This document shows positions 33,134 to 42,234 of a DNA stretch of 48,297 nt, one piece after another; position 1 is the first letter of the stretch; every line of letters starts with the position of its first letter. The translations under genes and the position numbers were made by a program. The notes beneath the pieces are model-generated. The model was given only the letters and a program-made list of their open reading frames with translations. It made no database searches and had not been told where the DNA came from. Origin of the DNA: Chthoniobacteraceae bacterium (GTDB lineage Bacteria > Verrucomicrobiota > Verrucomicrobiia > Chthoniobacterales > Chthoniobacteraceae); assembly GCA_947476255.1 (NCBI GenBank), contig CANJPY010000034.1, forward strand, positions 1 to 48,297. Direction: 5' to 3'.

Positions 33134-35701
33134 ATGCAGCCAATTCACACTTTCAATGTCGTCCCAAAATTACCGGAGGTTCTCGAACCGCTCCGTGAAA
33201 TCGCACTAAACCTTTGGTGGACATGGCAACCAGACGCACGAAAGTTATTTCGTCATCTGGATCCAGTGCTGTGGCACAAAACCAACCACAGTCCGCTGAG
33301 GATGCTTCAGCTTTGCCGGCAGGCGAGGTTGATTGATGTGTCTGAAGACGAGGATTTTAAACGTGAAATGAATGCAGTGCATTCACGCCTCAAGGCCTAC
33401 ATGCAGCGCTCGGACACGTGGGGGAAGCTGCGCAGCGATAAATCACCACTCAAGAGTCCTGTCGCCTATTTCTCGGCAGAATTTGGATTCCATGAATCCG
33501 TACCGAACTATTCCGGAGGACTTGGCATTTTGTCCGGAGATCACTGTAAATCAGCCAGCGATTTGGACGTCCCCTTCATCGCTTTTACACTTTTGTACCG
33601 GCATGGGTATTTCAGGCAGCAGATCAACAAAGAGGGCTGGCAGGAAAGTGTACAGTTAAACCAAAACTTCACGCATCTTCCACTTTTGGAGGCATTTGAT
33701 TCGGATGGAAAACCGCTGTTCGTATACGTCACGATTTTAGGCGAAACCGTCTCGGTGAAAGTTTGGCGCCTTCAAGTCGGTAGGATTACGCTCTACTTGC
33801 TCGATACCGATCTGCTGGAAAACCGCGACGAGCACAGACTCATTACGGCCCAATTGTACGGCGGTGATTTGGACATGCGCATCCGCCAGGAGATCGTTCT
33901 AGGTGTGGGAGGAGTTCACGCCCTCCACGCGATGCAAATCGTACCCTCCGTATTCCACATGAACGAAGGGCACTCCGCTTTTCTGTCGCTTGAACTGATT
34001 CGTCGGCACGTCGTGGATCATGGGTTGGATTTCTACGCAGCGCTTCAAATCGTCGCTGCCGGAAACATTTTCACAACGCACACGCCTGTGCCTGCGGGAA
34101 ACGACGCATTTCCCTTGTCCATGATGGAGAGGTATTTCGGAGATTATCCGGCCAAGGTGGGAATCGACTTTGAAAAGTTTGTCGGGTTTGGCCAGACGCG
34201 AAAGGATCCGCACGAGCCTTTTTCCATGACCATTCTCGCGCTTCGCACCAGCCGTCATTCCAACGGAGTGAGCGCCCTTCATGGCAGGGTATCGCAGGGG
34301 TTGTGGAAGGATGTGTGGGCGGGGGTGCCACAGAAAGAGGTTCCGATCACGAGTATTACCAACGGTGTTCACACCCGCACGTGGATGGCGCCGGAGTTTG
34401 CAGCGCTTTATGACCGGTATCTGCCGGGCTGGGAGGAGCATTTGGTGGACGTGGATTTTTGGCGTGGCGTGTATGATATTCCAGACGAGCAGCTTTGGGC
34501 GACACATCAGCTTTTAAAACAACGGCTGATCAATTTTGTTCATGAACGAGTCGGTTCCCAGCGTCTACGCCTGGGCGAGGCCCCTGAAAAATTGCGTGCA
34601 GTTCAGCGGTTGTTAAATCCAGACGTTCTTACGATTGGATTTGCCCGCCGGTTTGCAACATACAAGCGTGCGACGCTGCTTTTTTCCGATCCTGACCGCC
34701 TCGTAAAACTCATCAATAATGTCGAGCGTCCGGTGCAGTTCATTTTTGCCGGGAAAGCGCACCCCAAAGACGAGCCAGGAAAGCGCTTTATCCAAGAGGT
34801 TTATAAATTTAGCCGGATGCCAGAGTTTGAGAACAGGATTGTTTTTTTGGAAGATTACGACACCTACGTTGGCCGGCGCATGTATCAGGGGGTGGATCTC
34901 TGGTTAAACAATCCACTGCGTCCGCTTGAGGCGAGTGGTACGAGCGGGATGAAGCTCCCTCCAAACGGAGGACTCAATCTCTCGGTGCTCGATGGTTGGT
35001 GGTGTGAGGCGTTTGCCCAGAACCGCAAGACTGGGTGGGCGATTGGCGAGGAAATCGGGGACGGTGCCGTTGATTTTCAGAACGAGGTGGATACGGCGAG
35101 TCTGTTTCACATCCTTGAAGCGCAGGTGGTTCCTCTTTATTATGCGAAGCCGGACGGGCGCCTGCCGCTGGCGTGGTTGCAGTTGATGCGGGAGTCGATC
35201 CGCTCAATCACACCCGTGTTCAACACGCACCGCATGGTTGCTGAATATACTGAGCGTCTGTATGAGCCTGCATCCAGGGCGCATGCGGTTCTATCTTCGG
35301 AGGGTGGAAAGAAGGCGCGGGCACTTTCGGAATGGAAGGATTTGATCCGGGCGGCGTGGCCAAAGGTCCGGGTCGAGACGGTTGAAATTGAGCGTTCTGG
35401 ATCGAGCGTGGAGGTGGGGGATCTGCTGCCAGTGCGGGCGACGGTCCACCTGGGGGCTTTGGCCCCGGATAATGTGGCGGTACAAGCTTATTATGGGGAG
35501 GAATTTAACGCAGAAATTGTTTCTCCCATGACTGGAGTGCTGCAACTGGCCGCTAAACTTGACGGTGGTTCCTACCTTTACAAGGGGGCAATCGCAGCGG
35601 TTGAGAGCGGTTCGTACGGCCTGAGCGTGAGGATCATACCGACGCATCCGAATTTGATTCAGGCGCACGAATTGCGCCTGATTAGCTGGGCGAAGCCCTA
35701 G
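33134..35701 (+). CDS. glgP: Alpha-glucan (glycogen/maltodextrin) phosphorylase
   Basis: A GT35 phosphorylase of 855 residues that releases glucose 1-phosphate from alpha-1,4-glucans. It belongs to the subgroup with an N-terminal DUF3417 domain (LREIALNLWWTWQPDARKLF). Other motifs are YFSAEFGFHESVPNYSGGLG, HMNEGHSAFLSLELIR, TTHTPVPAGNDAFP, GFARRFATYKRATLLFSDP, and the PLP-binding Lys in EASGTSGMKLPPNGG. The LPPNGG after the Lys differs from the common AxxNG, but the Lys and the flanking SGTSGMK are intact. AGGA five bases before the ATG gives one of the few recognisable Shine-Dalgarno sequences in the window. Confidence 0.95.
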   Translation: MQPIHTFNVVPKLPEVLEPLREIALNLWWTWQPDARKLFRHLDPVLWHKTNHSPLRMLQLCRQARLIDVSEDEDFKREMNAVHSRLKAYMQRSDTWGKLRSDKSPLKSPVAYFSAEFGFHESVPNYSGGLGILSGDHCKSASDLDVPFIAFTLLYRHGYFRQQINKEGWQESVQLNQNFTHLPLLEAFDSDGKPLFVYVTILGETVSVKVWRLQVGRITLYLLDTDLLENRDEHRLITAQLYGGDLDMRIRQEIVLGVGGVHALHAMQIVPSVFHMNEGHSAFLSLELIRRHVVDHGLDFYAALQIVAAGNIFTTHTPVPAGNDAFPLSMMERYFGDYPAKVGIDFEKFVGFGQTRKDPHEPFSMTILALRTSRHSNGVSALHGRVSQGLWKDVWAGVPQKEVPITSITNGVHTRTWMAPEFAALYDRYLPGWEEHLVDVDFWRGVYDIPDEQLWATHQLLKQRLINFVHERVGSQRLRLGEAPEKLRAVQRLLNPDVLTIGFARRFATYKRATLLFSDPDRLVKLINNVERPVQFIFAGKAHPKDEPGKRFIQEVYKFSRMPEFENRIVFLEDYDTYVGRRMYQGVDLWLNNPLRPLEASGTSGMKLPPNGGLNLSVLDGWWCEAFAQNRKTGWAIGEEIGDGAVDFQNEVDTASLFHILEAQVVPLYYAKPDGRLPLAWLQLMRESIRSITPVFNTHRMVAEYTERLYEPASRAHAVLSSEGGKKARALSEWKDLIRAAWPKVRVETVEIERSGSSVEVGDLLPVRATVHLGALAPDNVAVQAYYGEEFNAEIVSPMTGVLQLAAKLDGGSYLYKGAIAAVESGSYGLSVRIIPTHPNLIQAHELRLISWAKP

Positions 35702-35787
35702 GATTGTCAAGGGACTGCCTTTGAAATGACAAAGACTGGCCTTGGAGGAGACAAAGAAGCGTCAAACTTGGCCAGAGATCGTAAAAT

Positions 35788-35810
35788 GTGTGATTACCGC
35801 TTGATCACAC
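35788..35810. promoter_or_regulatory. Perfect dyad upstream of skp (possible operator)
   Basis: GTGTGAT (35788-35794) and ATCACAC (35804-35810) form an exact 7-bp inverted repeat with a 9-base spacer. The right arm overlaps a possible -35 element (TTGATC, 35801-35806), where a bound protein would block or assist RNA polymerase. The half-sites resemble those of CRP-type regulators, but the spacing is longer than CRP uses. Confidence 0.4.
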
Positions 35811-35831
35811 GGCGTTCTCAGTCGATATATT
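35801..35831 (+). promoter_or_regulatory. Candidate sigma-70 promoter of skp
   Basis: TTGATC (35801-35806) is followed after 17 bp by GATATA (35824-35829), or after 19 bp by TATATT (35826-35831), the better -10 match. The skp start is about 25 bp downstream, so the leader would be short. Confidence 0.4.
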
Positions 35832-35853
35832 GCCTCTGTTTCCATTTATATCT

Positions 35854-36462
35854 ATGAAACTTAATCGTATTGCCCCCCTATTCGCCTTCATCGTTGGTAG
35901 TTTTTTTGTAACGAGTTCTGCGCAAGCGGATCTCAAGATTGGAACAATTGACATGAAGTTGGTGTTCGATAGTTATTCGAAGACCAAGGAAGCCGAAGGT
36001 AAGATCAACGAAGCTCGCGAGCAGGCTAAGAAGGAGCTGGATGAGCGTTTGGGGATTTTCAATAAGGCTCAGGAAGAAGCCCGTAAGTTAAACGAGGAAG
36101 CGAACAAGCCTGAACTTACCGAGAAGGCCAAGTCTGACAAGAGCAAGGTTTTGAATGAGAAAATCCAGGCCCTCGGGACTCTTCAGCGCGAGATTCAAGA
36201 GTTCCAGCAAACCCGTGAGCGCCAGCTGAGCGAGCAGTCTGTCCGTTCCCGCAACGCCCTTCTTGAAGAGATCAACAAAGTCATCGGTGACAAGGTGAAG
36301 GGCGCTGGTTACGACCTCGTTATTGACAAGTCTGGGCAGTCTTTGAATGCCGTTGGGGTTCTGGTATATTCGAAGGAATCTTTCGATTTCACCGCAGAAA
36401 TTATCGCTGAGATCAACAAGGATAAAGACAAGGACAAGGGCGCCAAGGGATCCAAGAAGTAG
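35854..36462 (+). CDS. skp: OmpH/Skp-family periplasmic chaperone
   Basis: A 202-residue protein with a signal peptide ending near ASAQA-type residues (SSAQADLKIG, cut about 26), then the Skp fold. A short strand (LKIGTIDMKLVFDSYSKTKE) is followed by a long charged alpha-helical hairpin (about 45-145) rich in Lys, Glu and Gln, and a C-terminal strand region (GAGYDLVIDKSGQSLNAVGVLVY). Skp trimers carry unfolded outer-membrane proteins across the periplasm. Unlike in many bacteria, bamA and lpxD are not beside it. The frame is open to 35830, but ATG 35854 begins the signal peptide. A Lys/Asp-rich tail (KDKDKDKGAKGSKK) ends the protein. A strong terminator follows. Confidence 0.88.
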   Translation: MKLNRIAPLFAFIVGSFFVTSSAQADLKIGTIDMKLVFDSYSKTKEAEGKINEAREQAKKELDERLGIFNKAQEEARKLNEEANKPELTEKAKSDKSKVLNEKIQALGTLQREIQEFQQTRERQLSEQSVRSRNALLEEINKVIGDKVKGAGYDLVIDKSGQSLNAVGVLVYSKESFDFTAEIIAEINKDKDKDKGAKGSKK

Positions 36463-36491
36463 TTGGTGGTTCGTGTAATTCAAAATATAGC

Positions 36492-36528
36492 ACCGGCTGC
36501 TCTTTTTGGGGCAGCCGGTTTTTTTTTA
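36492..36528 (+). terminator. Rho-independent terminator after skp
   Basis: ACCGGCTGC (36492-36500) pairs with GCAGCCGGT (36511-36519), and a T-run follows to about 36527. Confidence 0.93.
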
Positions 36529-36541
36529 AGTTGGAGCCCGT

Positions 36542-36943
36542 ATGAAGCAGGAGGACTCTGGTCATTCAAAACATGCTGTGCCGAAAGTCGTGCCGTTGGA
36601 GGTGGTGGATGAGATTCCAATGACTGGCGGACGTTGCGAGGGTCCTCGGAAAGCAGAAGAGGGAGAGACTCACCGGCAAACTCAGCGGGGGTGGCGGTTT
36701 GTTTTGAGTCTCATCGTGGCCGCTGTTGCTGACGGTTTGGAGGTCCTTTTTCCTTTCGCGTGGGTTCCAATCGACCTCGCAACGGTTGGTGTTTTCTTCT
36801 TGTTGTGGGGGTTTCGATGGGAGGTCGCACTCGTTTTGATTCCGGAGCTCATTCCAGGGGTAAACGCATTTCCTTCTTGGATAATGCTTGCGTTATACCT
36901 CGGCAATGCAGCTCCAACGCCGAGGGGGAATGGCGGCCAATGA
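36542..36943 (+). CDS. Small membrane protein of unknown function
   Basis: I do not recognise this 133-residue protein. The first 55 residues are hydrophilic and mixed in charge (VDEIPMTGGRCEGPRKAEEGE). They are followed by two hydrophobic segments, about 56-88 (FVLSLIVAAVADGLEVLFPFAW, continuing into VPIDLATVGVFFLLWG) and about 98-124 (VALVLIPELIPGVNAFPSWIMLALYLGN), and a polar end. GGAG six bases before the ATG is a good Shine-Dalgarno sequence, rare in this window, and supports a real gene. It is separated from skp by a terminator and converges with cinA with a 3-bp gap. Confidence 0.72.
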   Translation: MKQEDSGHSKHAVPKVVPLEVVDEIPMTGGRCEGPRKAEEGETHRQTQRGWRFVLSLIVAAVADGLEVLFPFAWVPIDLATVGVFFLLWGFRWEVALVLIPELIPGVNAFPSWIMLALYLGNAAPTPRGNGGQ

Positions 36944-36946
36944 TGG

Positions 36947-38185
36947 TTAGTGGGCTTGTAGCAATGCTTTTCTGAGCATTACCAGCGCATGCTGGACTGC
37001 GAGTTGTTTGAATGTCTGCCGGTCCGAAGTAAAGCGGCGATGGTCCACCGTTACAGAACCATCTCTTTGGGCTAGAGCAATGTACACAGTGCCGACGGGT
37101 TTTTGTTCCGACCCTCCAGCTGGGCCGGCGATACCGGTGGTTGCGAGCGAGTAGTCCGCCCCCGATAGCTTTAATGCTTGAAGGGCAAGTGCTTCAGCGA
37201 CAGCTGCGCTGACTGCTCCATGCTCTTCAAGAAGGGGTTTGGGGACTCCGATGTATTCTTTAGCGGTGTTTGCGTAAGTGACGAATCCGTAGCCGAACAC
37301 GCCCGAGCTTCCAGGTGCGTTCGTGATTTGGTTCGCAAGAGCCCCACCGGTGCAGCTTTCTGCTGTGGCGATGGTCTGCTTTCGGCGTGTGAGTTCAGAG
37401 ACTAGCCAGTCTTCCAGTGTACGGGAGCTTTCTGGTAGTACCGCGGTTCCAAACGACGTTTTTAGCAATGCTGCGGCTTCCTCCAACTGGCGGGGCGAAC
37501 CCACGATTCTAACGTCCACTTCCGACGGTCGCGCGCAATAACCGGGCTCGATTCCCATTTTTATCAAGGGCTCTCCTACTGTTTCTTCAACGATGGATTC
37601 TGGTACACCCACAACACGCCATATTTGCATGTGTCGGGCTGAGCCTTGGGGAAGGAGCAAGCGGAGGCGTGGAATCAGGTCTGCTTCCACCATCGGAATC
37701 AATTCCCGCGGAGGACCTGGCAGAAGGAAAAGATGCGGTGAGCTCTTGCCATCCCCGAGTGGAAGTGGCGGGAAATACAGGCCCGGAGCGGTTCCATGGT
37801 TGTTTTGGAGCAATACAGATTCCTCTGGTCGCTCGGCTTGGCGAAGGATCCGGGCGGTTACGGGGATTTGCCGTGTTTTCAGCCGTTCTTCAATGAGCTC
37901 TGCCACAGCAGGATCCAGTTGCATTTTCAGACCCAGCAGTTCGGAGGCAACATCCCTCGTGATGTCATCCGTGGTTGGCCCTAACCCTCCGGTGACTATG
38001 ACTACGTCACACCGGGCAAAGCTTTCGAGGAGTGCCTCACGAATGGGGGCGCCATCTGGAACCGTCGCCTGTCTTTGGATGGTTATGCCGATTGTCCACA
38101 GAGCGGTGGCCAGAACCTTGAGATGAGTGTTTACGACCTGCCCGAGCAGCAGTTCGGATCCTGTGTTAATGAGTTCAACGCGCAT
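36947..38185 (-). CDS. cinA: CinA family protein (NMN deamidase/ADP-ribose pyrophosphatase type)
   Basis: A 412-residue CinA. The N-terminal molybdopterin-binding-like domain (1-170) has VELINTGSELLLGQVVNTH and VIVTGGLGPTTDDITR. The C-terminal CinA domain (about 255-410) has the NMN-amidohydrolase motifs TIATAESCTGGALANQITNAPGSS and YSLATTGIAGPAGGSEQKPVGTVYI. It converts nicotinamide mononucleotide to nicotinate mononucleotide in pyridine salvage and has been linked to competence in Gram-positive bacteria. The frame is open to 38245, but the ATG at 38185 matches the family N-terminus (MRVELINTGSE). It diverges from the HAD gene. Confidence 0.93.
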   Translation of the reverse strand: MRVELINTGSELLLGQVVNTHLKVLATALWTIGITIQRQATVPDGAPIREALLESFARCDVVIVTGGLGPTTDDITRDVASELLGLKMQLDPAVAELIEERLKTRQIPVTARILRQAERPEESVLLQNNHGTAPGLYFPPLPLGDGKSSPHLFLLPGPPRELIPMVEADLIPRLRLLLPQGSARHMQIWRVVGVPESIVEETVGEPLIKMGIEPGYCARPSEVDVRIVGSPRQLEEAAALLKTSFGTAVLPESSRTLEDWLVSELTRRKQTIATAESCTGGALANQITNAPGSSGVFGYGFVTYANTAKEYIGVPKPLLEEHGAVSAAVAEALALQALKLSGADYSLATTGIAGPAGGSEQKPVGTVYIALAQRDGSVTVDHRRFTSDRQTFKQLAVQHALVMLRKALLQAH

Positions 38186-38379
38186 GAAATGAAGCCGGAC
38201 CGCATGCCGGTTGTCGACCCTACACGTTTGCGCGTTAAAGCGCAAAGGAGCGGTTTAAGAAAAGAGACTCCTCGGCAAAAAAGGCGTCCGATTCGCAATG
38301 GGAGGCGGGCGCAAGATTTCGAGGACGTGCCTGGCATTGGTGCTTTTATTTTCAGCGTGGAAATTTCAGACTTTCCTGC

Positions 38380-38979
38380 ATGGTTGACGCTGTGGTTTTT
38401 GATATAGGTAACGTGCTGTTGCGCTTTGATTTTAGGTTGGCAGTAAAGCGTGTCGCACCGTTTTGCAGGGTTGCGGCTTCCGAGATCCCCGAGATTCTGG
38501 AGCCTTTGAAAATCGAGTTGGAATGCGGTCGGGTGGCTGGGGACGTATTTTTGAATAAAATGGCCGATTGCATCGGGTTTGTGGGAGACTTGGACGTTCT
38601 GCGTTCAGCATGGCAGGAGATTTTCGAACCCATCGCGGCGACCCACGATCTTGTAGCCTGTTGGCGAGGTAAATATCCCCTGTATCTTCTATCGAACACA
38701 AACGATCTTCATGCAGAGTATTTTTTGAAGCGTTACCCAGTATTTTCTAGTTTTGACGGCGCAGTCTTTTCTCACGAGGCGGGTATGATGAAACCCGATG
38801 CAGGGATCTATGAACACGCGGTGGAAAAGTTTGGAATTCAACCGGAGCGAACTCTTTTCATCGATGACCTGCTTGCGAATGTGGAGGCCGCAAGAAATGC
38901 CGGCTGGCTGACGCATCATTATCGCGAGGACGAGCATAATGCTCTCCTTGCCCGGGTTCGAACTCTCCATTTGCTCTGA
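38380..38979 (+). CDS. HAD-superfamily phosphatase (YihX-like)
   Basis: A 199-residue HAD hydrolase of subfamily IA. Motif I is VVFDIGNVLLRFD, with nucleophile D8 and Gly at position 10, the D-x-G pattern of YihX/epoxide-hydrolase-like HADs rather than DxDxT. Motif II is the SNT of LLSNTNDLHAEYF, motif III the Lys of MMKPDAGIYEHA, and motif IV FIDDLLANVEAARNAGW. E. coli YihX is an alpha-glucose-1-phosphate phosphatase, which would fit the glgP product made nearby, but the substrate is not proven. The ATG lies at the family N-terminus and no Shine-Dalgarno sequence is present. Confidence 0.9.
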   Translation: MVDAVVFDIGNVLLRFDFRLAVKRVAPFCRVAASEIPEILEPLKIELECGRVAGDVFLNKMADCIGFVGDLDVLRSAWQEIFEPIAATHDLVACWRGKYPLYLLSNTNDLHAEYFLKRYPVFSSFDGAVFSHEAGMMKPDAGIYEHAVEKFGIQPERTLFIDDLLANVEAARNAGWLTHHYREDEHNALLARVRTLHLL

Positions 38980-39069
38980 GGATGTGCGCGAAGGCGTCGT
39001 ACAGAGCACGTCTGTATCCAAAAGGAAGAGCTTGCGGCTTTGCCAGTTGTTCACCAAGCTTGCTTCCCT

Positions 39070-40086
39070 ATGAGTGAGAAACGATCAGGCTGCCTGACCG
39101 CGGTTGTCATTGTCGCCTTTTTGGTCAGCATCATTTTGAACGTTGCATTTATTGCGGGACGTTCTTCTAAAATCGTTCGTGCATCGATGCAGCCGTCGGC
39201 GGCTGATGCTTTCACCGAGGAGGTTGTGGTGCCCGCTTCGGGGGCTGACACGGGAAAACGCATTGCGATCATAGCATTGCGTGGGGTCATAAGCTCGGCT
39301 GAACCGGGGCAGGTGACTGAATCGGCTCTAGAGGATTTGTTGATGGAGCTAAAACAAGCTCGGGAAGATCGTTCGGTAGGGGCGATTCTGCTGCGGATAG
39401 ATTCTCCGGGAGGGGAGGTAACCGCCTCTGACATTCTGTACCAGCAGGTACTCAAGGCCCGCGCGGTGAAACCCGTTGTCGTGAGCATGGAGTCTGTGGC
39501 GGCCTCAGGCGGTTATTACGTCGCGTGTGCGGGGAGTTTTGTGTTTGCCCATGAAACAACGATTACCGCCTCGATAGGCGTGATTATGCAGAGCGTGAAC
39601 TACCAGAATCTGCTAGGTAAGGTGGGCGTGGAAGTCAATACGTTCAAGAGCGGAGTCTTTAAGGACTTACTCAATGGAGCGCGCGAACTGACGGAGGCGG
39701 AACGCGAATATGTGCAGGGTTTGATTGACCAGTCTTACTCGCGCTTTGTTGGAATCGTCGCGAAGGAAAGGCATCTTGACGAGGCCTCTCTGCGGACGGG
39801 TGTTGCCGACGGACGGATTGTTTCCGGCGTTGATGCTCTGAAAGAAAAGCTCATCGATGACCTTGGAGGTTTTGATGAAGCTTTGGAAAAGGCACGGGAA
39901 CTGGCCGGTACGCCGGGGGCTGCCGCGGTGAGGTATTCTTCCCCGATGGCGTTTGGACGCCTGATCCGTCTGCTCAGTGAAGCGCCCGCCAAAAACACGA
40001 GGGTCCAGCTAGATTTGGGGGGGAAAGTCGACAGCCGTTTACCAAGCGGCAGACTGTATTTTATGAGTTCCATGTTGGTTCCCTAG
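39070..40086 (+). CDS. sppA: Signal peptide peptidase SppA (short form)
   Basis: A membrane-bound serine protease (338 residues) that degrades cleaved signal peptides. An N-terminal membrane helix (about 9-31) is followed by a single protease domain: RIAIIALRGVIS, LLRIDSPGGEVTASDILY, the nucleophile S146 in SVAASGGYYVACAG, and the general-base Lys of TFKSGVFKDLLN (K198; 52 residues after the Ser, the spacing I recall for the B. subtilis enzyme). ATG 39070 is chosen over 39040 because the upstream extension is polar. A CPBP protease gene starts 33 bp after its stop, so the two membrane proteases may be co-transcribed. Confidence 0.93.
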   Translation: MSEKRSGCLTAVVIVAFLVSIILNVAFIAGRSSKIVRASMQPSAADAFTEEVVVPASGADTGKRIAIIALRGVISSAEPGQVTESALEDLLMELKQAREDRSVGAILLRIDSPGGEVTASDILYQQVLKARAVKPVVVSMESVAASGGYYVACAGSFVFAHETTITASIGVIMQSVNYQNLLGKVGVEVNTFKSGVFKDLLNGARELTEAEREYVQGLIDQSYSRFVGIVAKERHLDEASLRTGVADGRIVSGVDALKEKLIDDLGGFDEALEKARELAGTPGAAAVRYSSPMAFGRLIRLLSEAPAKNTRVQLDLGGKVDSRLPSGRLYFMSSMLVP

Positions 40087-40119
40087 GCCGAAGACTAGCT
40101 CGTCGGACACCCCGGTTTT

Positions 40120-40938
40120 GTGGAGGATCTCTCGCCAATTTTTTTGCAGTTGTTGCTGGCGATTCCGATCGTGGGGGGCGTCCTCTATTACTTTGCGCAG
40201 GCGCGGGAATTGGCGCTTCGAGGCACGCGTTTGGATGCGGGGTATTTTGGGGTCGCAGATTTGTTTATGGGGACGGCTCTTGCCCTGTACTTTGGATTGA
40301 ACGGGGTTCTGATGCTTTCCAAGGGGGATTCAAACTCAGAGCTGAGGCCGGAGCATGTGCGCTCGAATCTCGCGTTCATGCTGGTGGTTTTGATTTCCGT
40401 GTTCGTGTTTGTTTCTGCCCGGCGCCTGCCTTTGACAAAGGTTTTCAATCTTGGATTAGAGGACATAGCCTCTATTCCATTGCGGGCTGCTGTTGCCTTG
40501 GGGACTGCCCTTCCGCCGATTTGGGGGGCAGGGCTTTTTTGGGAACGCTACCTGCAGAATTCGAGCCCCGAGCAGTCTCTTGTGAGCCTGTTCCGCGTTT
40601 CCGCTGAATCGGGGGACTGGAGTTCCGTGCGGTTGGTTGCGTTGTCGGCGTTTCTTCAGGCACCGGTGGTTGAGGAGGTCCTTTTTCGAGGATATTTTTA
40701 TGTGACGCTCAAGCGGTACATGGGCGCTGTGGGATCGGCGCTTCTCGTGAGCGCGCTCTTCGCGGTGTGCCACGGCAATGTGCGCGTTATTCCCGGTCTT
40801 TTTATCCTTTCGATTTGTGAGATCATCACTTTCGAGCGGTTTGGGTCCCTTTGGGTGTGCATTTGCATGCACGCCTGCTTCAATGGACTGAGTCTGTTCT
40901 TGCTCTACATGGAATCCCAGGGATGGCTGCCCCATTGA
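40120..40938 (+). CDS. CPBP-family intramembrane metalloprotease
   Basis: A 272-residue multi-pass membrane protein with the CPBP/CAAX (Abi) signatures. The EExxxR motif is in APVVEEVLFRGYFYVTLK (about 184-200), the FxxxH motif in ALFAVCHGN, and a third conserved His appears in CICMHACFNG. About seven hydrophobic segments are visible. The bacterial family includes proteins linked to bacteriocin immunity and surface-protein processing; the substrate here is unknown. The start codon is GTG at 40120; no ATG lies before the first helices. The gene overlaps thiL by 16 bp. Confidence 0.87.
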   Translation: MEDLSPIFLQLLLAIPIVGGVLYYFAQARELALRGTRLDAGYFGVADLFMGTALALYFGLNGVLMLSKGDSNSELRPEHVRSNLAFMLVVLISVFVFVSARRLPLTKVFNLGLEDIASIPLRAAVALGTALPPIWGAGLFWERYLQNSSPEQSLVSLFRVSAESGDWSSVRLVALSAFLQAPVVEEVLFRGYFYVTLKRYMGAVGSALLVSALFAVCHGNVRVIPGLFILSICEIITFERFGSLWVCICMHACFNGLSLFLLYMESQGWLPH

Positions 40939-41840
40939 CGTTACATGATCTCGGTGAAGAGGCTGTAGTGCGCGGCCTCATCGATCTTTTACCTGCGAGC
41001 GGAAAGCTGGTTTTGAGAGGGCCGGGAGATGATTGTGCCGTGGTGAGTCTTTCGGATGCAAAAGACGTGCAGCTCCTCAAGGTTGACTCGGTTGTGGAGG
41101 GCGTTCACTTTGACCCCGCGGAGGACATGCTGCGCGTGGGCTGGAAAGCGTTGTGTCGCGCCATCAGTGACGTTGCGGCGATGGGGGGAACTCCGGTTCA
41201 TGCTTTGATTACTTTGGCTGCGCAACCGAGTGTGCCGTGGTCGCGCGTGCGTCTTCTTTATGAAGGAATTTTGAAGGCTGCATCTGTGTATGAGGTCTCG
41301 ATTGTGGGGGGGGAAACAGGCAAAACCTCGGGGCCGTTAGTTTGCAGTGTGTTTTTGACGGGCAAAGTCTCTGCAAATGATTGTGTTTTGCGCGCGGGAG
41401 GCCGCCCTGGCGACGTTCTCTTTGTGACTGGACGCTTGGGAGGTTCGTTGACCAGCGGTCGGCATCTTGATTTTTGTCCGCGCCTGAGGGAGGGACAATG
41501 GTTGGCGTTCCATCATTTTCCTTCGGCCATGATGGATGTTTCTGATGGACTGTGTTTGGATGTTCAGCGTCTTGCAGCTGCAAGTGATTGCGGTGTAGTG
41601 CTTTATCCTGAAGGAATTCCGTGCAACAAGGGCTGTACGACTCAACAGGCGTTAAGCGACGGGGAGGATTTTGAACTGCTTTTAGCAGTGCCCCCTGAAA
41701 AGGTGGAGGCGCTGTGCGGCGCTTGGACGGAGGCTTTTCCGGGGGTGCCGCTCTCACGCGTTGGGAACTTGACTGAATTCGACAGAGGGTGCACACCTCA
41801 CGAGATTTTTATCAAAGGTGGCTACGATCATTTCCAATAG
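40923..41840 (+). CDS. thiL: Thiamine-monophosphate kinase
   Basis: It phosphorylates thiamine monophosphate to the active cofactor thiamine diphosphate. The 305 residues carry the AIRS/PurM-type fold: GPGDDCAVV (Mg and ATP site), LKVDSVVEGVHFDP, WKALCRAISDVAAMGGTPVHAL, GGETGKTSGPLVCSVFLTG, the MMDVSDGLCLDVQRLA helix, and GEDFELLLAV. ATG 40923 lies inside the end of the CPBP gene (16-bp overlap), and the last 23 bases overlap tsaE. A G8 run (41306-41313) lies inside the coding region. No other thiamine gene is in the window. Confidence 0.95.
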   Translation: MAAPLTLHDLGEEAVVRGLIDLLPASGKLVLRGPGDDCAVVSLSDAKDVQLLKVDSVVEGVHFDPAEDMLRVGWKALCRAISDVAAMGGTPVHALITLAAQPSVPWSRVRLLYEGILKAASVYEVSIVGGETGKTSGPLVCSVFLTGKVSANDCVLRAGGRPGDVLFVTGRLGGSLTSGRHLDFCPRLREGQWLAFHHFPSAMMDVSDGLCLDVQRLAAASDCGVVLYPEGIPCNKGCTTQQALSDGEDFELLLAVPPEKVEALCGAWTEAFPGVPLSRVGNLTEFDRGCTPHEIFIKGGYDHFQ

Positions 41841-42234
41841 TTCCGAAGAGACCATATCCGCAGGGCGGTTGCTTGCCGCGCGTTTGCAGAGCGGTGATGT
41901 AGTCGCTCTTTGTGGAGATTTGGGGGCAGGCAAGACTCATTTTACCAAGGGTATTGTGGAGGCTCTTGGCGGAGATGCGGGAGATGTGACAAGCCCTACG
42001 TTCACGCTTGTGCATGAATACCGCAGCGGTCGTTTACCTGTTTTCCATTTTGATTTTTATCGACTCGAAAGGGTCCAAGAATTGCGTGGAATAGGTTGGG
42101 AGGATTATCTGAGAGACGATGGTGTTTTGGTGGTGGAATGGGCGGAGCGTTTTCTTGAGGCCCTGCCGGAGCACACGATTTTTGTGCGATTTGCCGTTAA
42201 CGAGGGTTCCGAGAGGGTATTGGAGTTTTTATGA
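41818..42234 (+). CDS. tsaE: tRNA N6-adenosine threonylcarbamoylation ATPase TsaE
   Basis: The ATPase of the TsaBDE complex that makes the t6A base next to the anticodon in tRNAs reading ANN codons. The 138 residues have a Walker A loop GDLGAGKTHFTKG, the conserved SPTFTLVHEY after it, and HFDFYRLERVQEL with VVEWAERF. The start is GTG 41818, inside thiL, with AAAGG just before it; this gives the expected short N-terminal region. tsaB follows with an ATGA overlap. tsaD is not in the window. Confidence 0.95.
   Translation: MATIISNSSEETISAGRLLAARLQSGDVVALCGDLGAGKTHFTKGIVEALGGDAGDVTSPTFTLVHEYRSGRLPVFHFDFYRLERVQELRGIGWEDYLRDDGVLVVEWAERFLEALPEHTIFVRFAVNEGSERVLEFL

Noticed and set aside
35788-35810. 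Classical CRP site
   Set aside because: TGTGA and TCACA are separated by 11 bases, while the CRP consensus needs about 6.
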